Of a DNA stretch of 64,000 bases, positions 21,384 through 31,302 are shown piece by piece. Source of the stretch: Knufia peltigerae (Eukaryota; Ascomycota; Eurotiomycetes; Chaetothyriales; Trichomeriaceae); assembly GCA_030247855.1 (NCBI GenBank), contig JAPDRN010000143.1, positions 1 through 64,000 of the forward strand. Direction: 5' to 3'. The first letter of the stretch is position 1. Every line of letters starts with the position of its first letter. A program made the position numbers and the translations under genes. The notes under the pieces are model-generated. The model was not told where the DNA came from. It ran no database searches and saw nothing but the letters and a program-made list of their open reading frames with translations.

Positions 21384-23954
21384 ATGGATTTCTTGCTCGA
21401 TTGCTCTTGTAGCTTTTGTGGAGCCGTGTTCGGCCGACGAGACCACCTTCGCCGTCACCTCATGATACATGGACAGATTAGGCCTTTTCAGTGTAATCTT
21501 TGTGCCCGCAGTTTTCCCAGACAGTGAGTACATGCATTCGACAGGTGATGGATGATTATGTTGCGGCTAAAGCGAGACCTATCAACAGGGATGCTCTAGG
21601 TCGCCATTGCAGAAGTGTGCACGGGGTCCAAGCAGAAGACAACCAAGTCCGAATCACCAATACTCGTAAACGCATACAGTCTGCGTGTCAGGAATGCCGT
21701 CGGCAAAAACAGCGCTGTGACGGGCGCAACCCATGCGGTCGCTGTCGACTTCGCAGCAGCGTGTGCACCTACTCCAGACCCGCCCACCCCCCATCTTCCC
21801 AGGACATATCCCCTATTCCTTCAACTCTCCCCCCTTTAGTCTGTGATGACAATGGGCCCTCAATTCGACAATGGTACGATCGCATGGCCGGTCCCGCAGA
21901 ACCACCTCCTGCCCAGAGTGAATCACCTTCAGATCATACCCCCTCTCCGTGGAACAGCATGATAGAGACTCCTCTGGATGTATCTCAGCCTGGATCAAGT
22001 TCCTCTTCTAGCAAGATGCTTCCTCGGTGTGCCGAATTTGCTGATCTCGAGATCGATTTTCTAATGCCTTCGACGAACCCACCGAAAAGTAACCATCAAC
22101 TTCGACAATGCCAGAATACGATCAAACAGGGTGACGACAACGAGCCAACAAAGTCTTGGCTACCGCATGCGTGTCTCGTGCGAACGAGTTATGATCGACT
22201 GCATGCGAAGCTGAGCGAAGTCGTCTACCATGGCTCGGATACCTCGATCAGGGTCATGCTACCGTCTCAAGACTCACTAAACTCGTTCATTGAAAGCTAT
22301 TTTGAGAATTTCTCCCCTCTCTTTCCGATCCTTTCGAAGGCCGGCTTCAACGCAGACCGCGAACATTGTTTGCTGGTGTTGAGTGTTTGTACAATTGGTG
22401 TGTCGTTCTTTGGGGAGACCCAGCTACAGACCCTGTGCTTGATGCGCTCGCTCTTGCGCAAGCATCTAGATGGTATTGTAAGTCATCCAAGTGTCTTTTC
22501 AAGGCCCTCTATGTTTCTTCTTCTGCCTTCATTCAGGGCTGACGCGGTGGAACAAGGTTGGGACTGAAACCGAGCTCGCTACAGAGCTTTGGTATCAGCA
22601 AGTCAGGTTCTTGGCCCACGTTATCTTCAGTTGCAGTGAGAGCTACGAGATGCTGGACTATGCGCAAAAAGCCAAAGGGGTATTCGTGATGTCGCAAGAA
22701 CAACGACTGCGGGGGTTGGACCGTGAGAGCTTCAAACCGGACATGACGACGTGGATGCAATCCGAAGAGGAACTTGAAGCTTGGAGATGGAGAGAGTCGG
22801 TCAAGAGAACTATATTTGCAGTTTGGGTGAGTTTATTGATTCCCATCTTTAAACCTATAGTTTTAACCGTCCAATAGGCCGTTGACACGCAAGGGTCCCT
22901 TTTGTACGATTTGCCTCCCATGGTGACGTTGCGCGCACGTCAATTGCCCCTTCCAGCTCCAGAGGGATTGTGGGAAGCACGTACGGCAAAAGAGTGGAAC
23001 GCAGAGCGTCTAAAGCAAGGTGCGATTTATGCCTGTCTTGCAAGGGTAAATTACTCACGCACAGCACTACCCTTAGACATTGATCAAAATCCGCTCAGCC
23101 TTGACGACTGGGTCGAAATACTATACAGAGACGATGACGACGACATCCCCGTGATGACGACGCTCAGCAGCTTCTCGAGGTTCCTTGCAATTCTAGCCAT
23201 AACCCAAGACATTGGAGAGTACGTCAGAGCATCTAAGAAGTTCGCTCGGCTACACCACAAACACACACACGAAGAAGAAACCCGAATTACTACTTCGGAA
23301 TGGACGGCCCTCCTCACGCGGTGTCACGACGTCTTGTGCCAGACCCCGTGCTTCGAAGAGTCTTGGCCTCTCCACAGACAACTGATTTCGCAGGCGTACC
23401 ACTGTACCATGATGTCCATGCAGGTCACCTACAAGGACCTTTATGGGTTCGTAGGGTACAAGGCGAGCAGTCGAGAGGTTGACGTGACGAGGTACCGCCT
23501 TTCGTCTTGGATGTTGGAACGGCCCGGTGGCATCCAGACGGCGTTGGTCCACGCGGTTCGCATCTTGGTGCACATGAGGATCGACAAACCCAAAAACCCT
23601 CACGCCGCGTTGATGGTGTGCATCGCCACCTTGACCATCTGGGTCTTCCTGGATCTCAGGCTGGGGTCGCCGTCGCCGTCGGACGAGGCAATGGACATGG
23701 GTCGGTGTCCGGCGTGTAGGGGCGACATCCGCGCCAGCCTCGACCGTTGCTGTTTGAAAGGGACGTTTGGTCACGACCTATCGACTTTCGAAATCGACTT
23801 GATCCGCGGCACCGTCTCTGTCGAACGTCTCGTCCACGAGAGCTGCGACCTCCTGAAGACCGTGACGTTCTGGCAGATCAGCAATGGCATCATCTCTTCC
23901 CTGACTTATCATTACCAGCTCACCAAAGGCTCGACAAACTCCGCGAGACTTTGA
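21384..23954 (+). CDS. C2H2 + Zn2Cys6 hybrid transcription factor
   Basis: Model: exons 21384-21523, 21589-22472, 22537-22826, 22878-23954 (796 aa); phases agree. The N-terminus has two C2H2 fingers: C9-x2-C12-x12-H25-x3-H29, and a second (FQCNLC...RHCRSVH) that is only complete after the first intron is removed. A zinc cluster follows: C-x2-C-x6-C-x5-C-x2-C-x6-C in ACQECRRQKQRCDGRNPC. The C-terminal half is the fungal_trans regulatory region (FIESYFENFSPLFPIL; ELATELWYQQVRF). The same layout is known from Cmr1/Pig1-type melanin regulators, but it also occurs in many unrelated factors. The second intron uses a GTATTG donor at 22473 rather than the nearby GTAAGT, because only the former keeps frame. 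It converges on the D-amino-acid oxidase gene, a possible target. Confidence 0.88.
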
Positions 23955-24119
23955 GGGGACCCACGACTATGCGGAGGGGAGGCCATTCACATCTCAGTAA
24001 ATGTGTCTGTGCTCAAAGCGGTTGGTGTGTATATTGCTAGTATTTCTTGGTATAAGATCAAAATGGCTATATCTACCGCTCTCGGTCCTGGGTATACTAT
24101 ATATTCTAGCTTGACTACT

Positions 24120-25940
24120 TCAAAGCCGCGCCCTATCGACATTGTTCTCTTGTCGAAACCAGCTGTTGACAAGTTCCACTACTTTTCGAGCCGAGCCAAA
24201 AGAGTTCTGGTACCTATTTATGATGAAGAACATCATTCACACTCGAATTAGATACTGTGAATCTCATGCCCGGTGTTTTCAAACGAAGAAAGACGGGGAA
24301 AATATGAGGGATCGAGGGAGTGGGAAGAGAGACAGAGTCACAGTGTGGGTGAGGATGCAGAAGGGGGACATGAGATCCGACTTACCCTCCGCCAGCGTGC
24401 CCATACTCGTGACACACCACTCTTGTCCTGATCTCTGAGCCATCCTCAGTTGCACCATCGATCACGATCTCCTCGAGCTCGACTCTCGGCCCACCTCTTC
24501 TCCCCGGTCGGAAAGCGACGTCCACGCTGACCACGTCGAACTCGCCGTCGTCGTTGAGCAACTCGGGCCCGAGAGCCTTGCACCGCTCGAGGATGGTACG
24601 GGTCACCTGTGGGTCCGGGTTGCGGTCCCAATTCCCTGCCTGGTAGGTACTGCCCAGCACCGACACTCCAGATCCGACGCGTGGGGTGATGGACGCATTC
24701 GCGCCCGGGTAGAACATGGTCGTAATGTTCTTGGCTTCGCCGCGGACCGTCACGGTCTGCCCTCGGATCGGATAGACGTCTGAATCGGGCACGAGTGTGC
24801 GGGCACCCAGACCTGTCGCGTTGACGAACAGATCAACGGGGTGCTGGTGCTGCTCCTGGATGCCACCACCTTCATCGGATTGGACGATCTCCTCGGCTGC
24901 CATGACGGCCTGCGCTAGGCCTCCTTCCCGGGGGAGCGAGGCACGGATGATGCGCCCGCCGAGCGCCCGAATCGTGGACACCAGGGAGATCAGGTAGAAG
25001 TTGGTATTGATGGCGATGCCGTCGTGGATGGCACCACAGACAAATGGTCGTGGCAGCTCGGCAGGTTCGAGGACTCGAAAATTCTGCACGTGTGGCGCGT
25101 ACCAGATGCTTTCGGGCCCGTCAGGGATGAACTCGTGTGGTCCGGTCCTGTAAAAGCAACAAAGTCTTTAGTTGATCGTCCTGTCGAGCTGCTGGAGGAC
25201 GAATGGCCCAATTGCAAAAATTCAAGCAAGGGAGAATAGTCAGACCGGCGCCAGGATACGACAAGACGTACCAAAACAATCTCATAGGTACACCCTTACA
25301 CATATCAGTATAATGCATTCACCAGTAGAACTGATTCGACGATCGTGAGGAAAGAAGTATTGAGAGTCGGAAGTTGGGCAATAACGGAGATTGCAAATTG
25401 ATTGATCATCTAACACTCACCGTGATGCTGGATCCTTTCGGAGGCGTCGTTACGGTCAGCTTGTCTTGGACGCTTGGACGGACGCAACTTCGTAACCAAA
25501 GCTGGTAACTCTCTCTATCCCATGCCTGAATTTCGTGCTCATGGGGGAGACCATTTGATCGCCACATTGCAGCAGCCCTGTAACGACGAGAAGCTCGTTA
25601 ATAACAGCAGGGTCCTGGCTGGTGTCATGGTTCATATTCTGATGAAGACATTTTGCGTTTCCCCTCTTAGGGAGACTGAGTGTGTATAGAATTGCTCACC
25701 ATGGGGATGTGTATTCGACAGAGGTGTCGCCAGGCAGGTGTTCTGCCAGCACTGTCACATCGTAGCCCGTTTGAAGAAGAGATATGGCAGTCTGAAGGCC
25801 GATGACTCCGGCACTATAGTACGCATTTCCGTGCTCTTGTCAGTAGCTGCAAATGATGAAAACATCCAAGGATTCCAGCCAAGGGCAACAGGACTCCTCA
25901 TCTCTCACCCTAGGACCAAAATATGCTTCTGCTCTGACAT
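24120..25940 (-). CDS. D-amino-acid oxidase, peroxisomal
   Basis: Model: exons 25940-25909, 25813-25700, 25577-25421, 25294-25272 (23 nt), 25147-24386, 24213-24120 (393 aa); phases agree. The N-terminal FAD dinucleotide fold is ILVLGAGVIGLQTA (G11-x-G13-x2-G16), reconstituted across the first junction. VEYTSPW marks the flavin-contact region, GVPMRLFW the small exon, NATGLGARTL the middle Rossmann strand, and HEYGHAGGGYQNS the DAO signature. The last residues are D-R-A-R-L; ARL is a type-1 peroxisomal signal, as expected since the enzyme makes H2O2. It oxidatively deaminates neutral or basic D-amino acids, and D-proline goes to delta-1-pyrroline-2-carboxylate. It shares a promoter with the hydroxyproline dehydratase gene. 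Confidence 0.93.
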
Positions 25941-26477
25941 TTTCGAGGCTGGCTCATTCTCCTTCCAAGAGACGAACACCTGTTGTTGGTTTACCTAGAA
26001 TTTGTGGTCGGACAAGACAATAGTATGTGCGCCGTCTTGATATTGCTGCACGGAATGGAGTGGTTGAATACAAGGCGCTCTCAAAGTACAGGCCTCTGGC
26101 TCTGTTCAACTACGCTGAATCCGGCAACGACGGGCAGGACAGGATGGTTCGAGGGACGGAGCAGGGGAGCGGCGGCCTCTTCCGCTCGCTGGGAAGGCTC
26201 AGCCATGGCTGATATATCCCGTTGCGGGGAGAGCGGCTGGCCTTCCCGCTCTTAGTCATCTGGGCCAAACTCCGCAGAAAGGGGAGATAGCTGATAGTAC
26301 TCAGTTAACGTAGACAGATATTGATTCTTTAAGTCTTGTCGCGGTCTGAGGGATGATCTTTAGTCTGTTCCGTTCCATTCAAGGTCGAGCATATGTTCAC
26401 TCAGAGGCTGGGCAAGCTTGGAATCAGTCGCTCTGCACCAATTCCTTGTCCGCTTGGAACTACCTCGAGAAAGAAAT
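25941..26477. other. Shared divergent promoter, D-amino-acid oxidase and hydroxyproline dehydratase
   Basis: 537 bp with no convincing gene. It separates two enzymes whose products can coincide and holds paired GATA sites at 26285-26297. Short plus-strand ORFs here lack family signal. Confidence 0.5.
26285..26297 (+). promoter_or_regulatory. Paired GATA sites
   Basis: AGATAG at 26285-26290 and TGATAG at 26292-26297 both fit HGATAR, spaced 7 bp, about 180 bp before the dehydratase ATG. Nitrogen regulators of the AreA/NIT2 type bind closely spaced HGATAR pairs strongly. Use in vivo is inferred. Confidence 0.4.
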
Positions 26478-27743
26478 ATGAACCAAATGGATGTTGAAGC
26501 GAGTGTCTTTGGTGACATTGCCTCTGAGGAAGTCATCCGATGCGTCGACATGCACACATGTGGCGAGCCTGCAAGAATTATCTACTCTGGTTTCCCGAAG
26601 TTGACGGGCAGCACACTGCTGGCCAAGCGTGAGCAGGCGTCAAAAGAGTATGACCACATTCGCAGGAGGATAATTTTGGAGCCTCGTGGTCATTGGGACA
26701 TGTATGGAGCTGTTCTGGTACCAGAGACAGAGCTCGTTGCTGCGGGCCAAGCGGATATGGGAGTCCTGTTCATGCACAATGCTGGGTTTTCAAAGATGTG
26801 CGGCCACGCGACGTTGGCGCTGGGCCGCTTTTTGGTTGACGCACCCAAGTCTATCTTCCCACAACGAGATAGATTGAGAGTAGACGCAGAAGGGTCGACC
26901 ATCCAGCTGAGCATTCATGCGCCGACAGGGATCTTGAAGCTCACTGTGCCAATGTTGCCGAATGGCCGATCAGACCCATCCCGGCCCGTGTCGTTTGTGT
27001 CTGTGCCCTGCTACGCAAGTGGCATCTCGGTGCGGATTCCTATCAAACCCTCCTTCCGGTGGCCAGAGTTGGGCGGTCGAAGTTCAATCAATGCCGATTT
27101 TAGCTATGGAGGCGTTTTTTATTGCGTGATTGATGCACAGGAACTCGGATTCCCCCAAGGACTAGCCCGAGTCGACATTGAGAAGATGAAAAAGGCTGCA
27201 AGTTTGCTCAAAGCAGCCGTGAATACAAACCCTGAGATGTCGCCATACACCACAATTCGAGATGCTAGTGAGGCGGAGCCATTGTATTCAGTGTTGATAG
27301 TCGATAGAGCCAGGCGTATCGATGAACCCGAGCTTTCCAACGGCCACGACAGCGAGGAGACTGGACTTTGTTTCTTTGCGGATGAGCAGATAGACCGCTC
27401 CCCTACAGGTGGTGGCGTTGCAGCTCGTATTGCTCTCGCGTACGCCACGGGCGAGTTGAACCTTACACAAAAGCGAGTATACCATTCTTTGCTTTCCAAA
27501 GCCAATTCTGGATCCGGTGGATTCAGGGGCTCCATTACTGAGATTGTGAAGCCCAGTTCGAAGATATCGGGTTCCGATCTCCGCGTCGATAATCCTACTG
27601 TCAGAGTTTTGGTCGAGGGAAGCGCCTTCTATACGGGAACGATAAATATCCTAGTGGAAAAAGAGGATAACATCGCAAGTAGTGGCTTTGCGTTCAATCA
27701 GCTGGATAGTTGTCACATTGAACTGCGACAAGATATCGCCTAA
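26478..27743 (+). CDS. trans-3-hydroxy-L-proline dehydratase (proline racemase fold)
   Basis: Intronless, 421 aa. The start at 26478 is the first ATG of the open frame (MNQMDVEAS); the frame runs 60 nt further up without ATG. The proline racemase fold is clear from IRCVDMHTCGEPARII and HNAGFSKMCGHATLALGRF, with the first catalytic Cys at about C108. In racemases and epimerases the second site reads SPCG; here it is DRSPTGGGVAARIALAY, so Thr (about T310) replaces Cys. That Cys/Thr pair is the mark of trans-3-hydroxy-L-proline dehydratases such as human L3HYPDH, which release water to give delta-1-pyrroline-2-carboxylate. It is probably cytosolic. The stop codon lies 22 bp from the stop of the convergent zinc-cluster factor. 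Confidence 0.92.
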   Translation: MNQMDVEASVFGDIASEEVIRCVDMHTCGEPARIIYSGFPKLTGSTLLAKREQASKEYDHIRRRIILEPRGHWDMYGAVLVPETELVAAGQADMGVLFMHNAGFSKMCGHATLALGRFLVDAPKSIFPQRDRLRVDAEGSTIQLSIHAPTGILKLTVPMLPNGRSDPSRPVSFVSVPCYASGISVRIPIKPSFRWPELGGRSSINADFSYGGVFYCVIDAQELGFPQGLARVDIEKMKKAASLLKAAVNTNPEMSPYTTIRDASEAEPLYSVLIVDRARRIDEPELSNGHDSEETGLCFFADEQIDRSPTGGGVAARIALAYATGELNLTQKRVYHSLLSKANSGSGGFRGSITEIVKPSSKISGSDLRVDNPTVRVLVEGSAFYTGTINILVEKEDNIASSGFAFNQLDSCHIELRQDIA

Positions 27744-27765
27744 TTGACCCAAGTCGGGTGGTCTC

Positions 27766-30336
27766 TCAAATGCCAGGATAAGGATTTCCTGGGTCGTTCT
27801 GACGCTCCCACCACCAAGCCCACGGACTGGTTGCAGCCCATGCTCTATCCATACTGGTCAAATGTTCGGCCTGGTTTTCTAGTTGATCAGCAATGTTCAA
27901 CATCTGGGACGGACTTAGTCCACCCTCTCCTGGTGCTGCACTCCATCCACTAAACAGTCCTAGATCTAGAGGATGCACATTAGGCACTTCATCATGATCG
28001 TGAGCCTGCTGCGACAAGCCTTGGTCGCCCTGATTAAGAAGGGGCAGAATCATCTCATCCAAGCAGAGGAGTTCTTGCTTCCGGAATTGGGCCGGTATAT
28101 TGCCCTTACGAATAAGGTAGTCCAGGATCCGGTAGCTGGTGGCTTTGAATGAAGCTACATCGGGTATCATGGATGGAACGATAGCAGATGCCATGGTCAC
28201 GATAAAAGCTGCAGAGAATATGCTCTCGAGATCAAAGGGTAAAAATGAATCTAGGTGTCACGTTAGTAAGACTTGTTGATTGGAAACTCCCCCGGAGACA
28301 GGCTTACCCAGCAAATGGTGCTCGTACAAAGTTGACAAAACCCGGAGCGTCATTCGTGCAGATTGTAAGCAGGTATCAAGCAAGCCCTTCGTCTGTGGCA
28401 ACATTGTCTTCTCTAAGTCGTTGGAACCCAAGGTTCCGCGAAGACGAGCGATCATGAGGTGTAGTAACAACGGTCGGGTGGCGAGGAGGATGCACTGTGG
28501 TGTGGATGTGAGACCGTGAGCTGTACCATGGTGAGTATGTTAGGAATACATACGTGGTGGTAGGACAAATTGATGTGCGAAGCTACTGTTGAGACGGCCC
28601 CGATTTCCCCATGGGCAGCCGAAGTAAACACGGCATCCATCTCATGGGCCATTGCAGCCATGTCCCTCAGAACAGTTTGAATGATCTTAACGAAAGGTCG
28701 ACTAAGGCGTTCAACACTGTATACGGCTGCATAAGGGATGAGACATGTTCCATCCTATAGACGAGACCAAAACTCACAATTTAATATCTGGGCCATCAGC
28801 CTCGATATTTTGACATGGATGTTCAGAACTCTTCCTCGCTGGGAATCATCGTCTGTGCCTGGTAGCGGGCAGGTGATATCTGCGTCCTGTATGGAACTTG
28901 GTGCACCAATCATTGACGACAATCTTCGATCGAGAATGTACACTGTCCACCAGATATCTCGATAGTGACTTGCCAATTTTTCACCCATCGCCTGACGGGG
29001 CGTGTCGCGGTGTAAACCGTCTACAAGACAGAGGCGGACGGCTTGACCGATCTGTTCGAAGGAAAAAGTCAGTTTTTGCCGGGACAAACCAGGGGGCTAG
29101 GTGGAACAGAGTCGAGACACATACGTATCCATACGCAGCCTCTTTCATGTCAACTGATACAAGGTACAGTGCCACGAGACATAAAACCTGGATGGCAAGG
29201 GCGGACTCGCGCTGAAGACGCACAAAATCTGGCATAAGGGACATCGCACGTTGGAACCATAGTGAACCAGGAGCGGTAGTAGGATCCTTCACCGTAATGA
29301 CCATAGCTTTTCCAAGGGCCACAATCAATAGGAATTGAACGAACCAGAGTCTAGAAGAGTTGATTTTTTCAAGTCCAAGTTGATGAAATTCGTACAAATT
29401 GCGCGTGAACTCTTCGTCATCGAACGGTCTGTACATCTGACATGTGTGAAATTTCACGGCATTCATCAAATAGAGAGTATAGTCAATTGAAGGTAGATCA
29501 GTAGTATCCACGGCAGCGGTCGGATCTACGGCTGTCCATTCGATCTGATACGCAGTCCCATCGACATTCATCGACACTGGGGATATTTGGTTTTGGGGGA
29601 ACGCTTCTTTGAGGTGGTCGAAAACCCTCTGGCTGAACGTCCATGTCGAAGACGGACCAAGAAATCCTGAAAGCCATGTAAGCATGTGACAACCATATCG
29701 ACAATGTTTTCGGTCGCCTCACGGTATCTTCCAACAGGATCTCGCACATAAGACGAGGTTTGAGACACCAAGGGGTTAGTGATTGAGTTGGACGCCTGAT
29801 CGAGGGGCCTATCCTGCTCGACAGCAGCGCTCCCGGGATGGCCTTGGGCATCATCTTGGAGAGGTCAGCTCACTCGTCATCGCAAGGACAGCAACGCAGA
29901 AACGCGTTATAGGGGCCTGTTGCTAACTTTGTTGGTCTTGACATTGTGGACGTGTAGCTGATGAAGGAGAAGATGAAGGACGGCTCGATTGACCGTCCAA
30001 AGCACTGTGTGACTCGTTTCTATATCTCTCCAATTCCAACAAGTATCTTCGACCAAGTCAGAGGGGCTGCAGAACACGACAAGAGTGTACACCTGCCTCT
30101 CAGATACTACCACCTTCTTCCCCACATCCTCGAAAAGACAGGAGATCTTGCGACGGGTGCAATTGTCACATGGGTTCGTCCCTGAGCATTTGATCTTACG
30201 TCTCTTGCAGTACCGACATCTGTACCATGCCAATTAGGGGAGCCTCCTAAAAGAGAGGATCAGACATGCACAAGGGGCTCACTCACGCGGCAGCAACCCG
30301 CCTATGCAACTGTGGATCTCCGGCCGTCGGCATCAT
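27766..30336 (-). CDS. Zn2Cys6 transcription factor (fungal_trans domain)
   Basis: Model: exons 30336-30287, 30219-30093, 30012-29928, 29854-29723, 29666-29125, 29051-28778, 28726-28554, 28494-28308, 28250-27766 (684 aa, nine exons); all phases agree. The zinc cluster is split by intron 1 and reads C18-x2-C21-x6-C28-x5-C34-x2-C37-x6-C44 (ACRYCKRRKIKC). A Ser-rich linker follows. The fungal_trans region has FLGPSSTWTFSQRV, WWTVYILDRRLSSMIGAP, and YHHCILLATRPLLLHL across two junctions. Exon 3 is the weakest: its acceptor at 30013 was chosen to keep the Ser-rich frame. It sits tail-to-tail with the hydroxyproline dehydratase and is a plausible local regulator. Confidence 0.88.
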
Positions 30337-31302
30337 CTGCCGAGGACTACAGAATCGACATAGTAATCATCTGTTCGACCTCTGTTCTCTGTGTGGTGGA
30401 AGGGACTGCAGCTATCACGTCCAGCTGATCTGAGAGCGAATATTGCACGTATGCAAATTCAATATCTTGTCACAACATCCCTGAAGCAGGAGAGGGTTTG
30501 GGACGGTATCGACTCAGCCCGTGACCACAAAATCGCAACAAGGACACCAAATACAGATTAACGATGCGGAAACGATTCTCAAGATGCGTATCTAAGATGG
30601 TACGGTTGTCGTCTATGGCGGGAAGCGATGCCGCAAAAAGAGCCAAGGACATCACGTGCATCTATGTCAATCACGTGACTAAGTTTCTACGCCATTTCTC
30701 ACTCCCTCCTCTCCACGGTCTTTTGACTCTTTTCACCGACCACCTTTCGTTCAACGATGAATGGTGTCGCGATGCCTCGATTGTCCCGAGTACTCCGTAG
30801 AATCACAATAATGATAAAGACGCGTTCTGTTGTTCCTCCCGAAGATCGTGACGGCAGCTATCTCCGCTCTCACACTTATCATTGAGACGGCCTCTGATAC
30901 TGCGGCCCCACTTCCCACCGGTCTCTTGACGCTTTCTTCCGTGTCTGTGTCTTGGACACCAGGGTTGTCTGGCTTTGGCACAAGATAATCTGCCGCCATT
31001 GCATCTTTCCAGCAAGATGATTGCGCGTGACTAGATGCAATCCGGCAATGTGGACGGCTTCTACATCGCCATGATTTGCTTTCCATGGAAGTGATGAAAG
31101 CACTGCGATTCCAATTGCGGCGGACTTCCAGAAGACTCTCGTATCCGAATGTCGGGGACAGAAGTCAACTGTTTAGATACTTTATCTATTTAAGACCCCG
31201 AAGGACCACCCCATATTCTACGATCCCAAAACCCCTCTGTCACAGCACGGCAGCTTTTGTGAGCTATTGCCGGATAACGGGCCCGTGTCCCAGTCAGCAA
31301 CT
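30337..31302. other. Divergent promoter, zinc-cluster factor and Dal5-like permease
   Basis: 966 bp without a supported gene. Minus-strand frames near 31100-30750 are open in three phases but show no family features. It contains the GATA cluster listed separately. Confidence 0.4.
30858..31187. promoter_or_regulatory. Four GATA sites upstream of Dal5-like permease
   Basis: HGATAR-type cores are seen at 30858-30863 (CTATCT, reverse), 30876-30881 (TTATCA, reverse), 30983-30988 (AGATAA, forward) and 31182-31187 (TTATCT, reverse). The last is about 115 bp before the ATG. Allantoate-type permeases are classic nitrogen-repressed genes, so GATA-factor control is plausible; it is not proven by motif alone. 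Confidence 0.4.

Noticed and set aside
26418..26477. Upstream extension of the hydroxyproline dehydratase frame
   Set aside because: The 60 nt before 26478 lack an ATG (the frame begins with TTG), so the ATG at 26478 is used.
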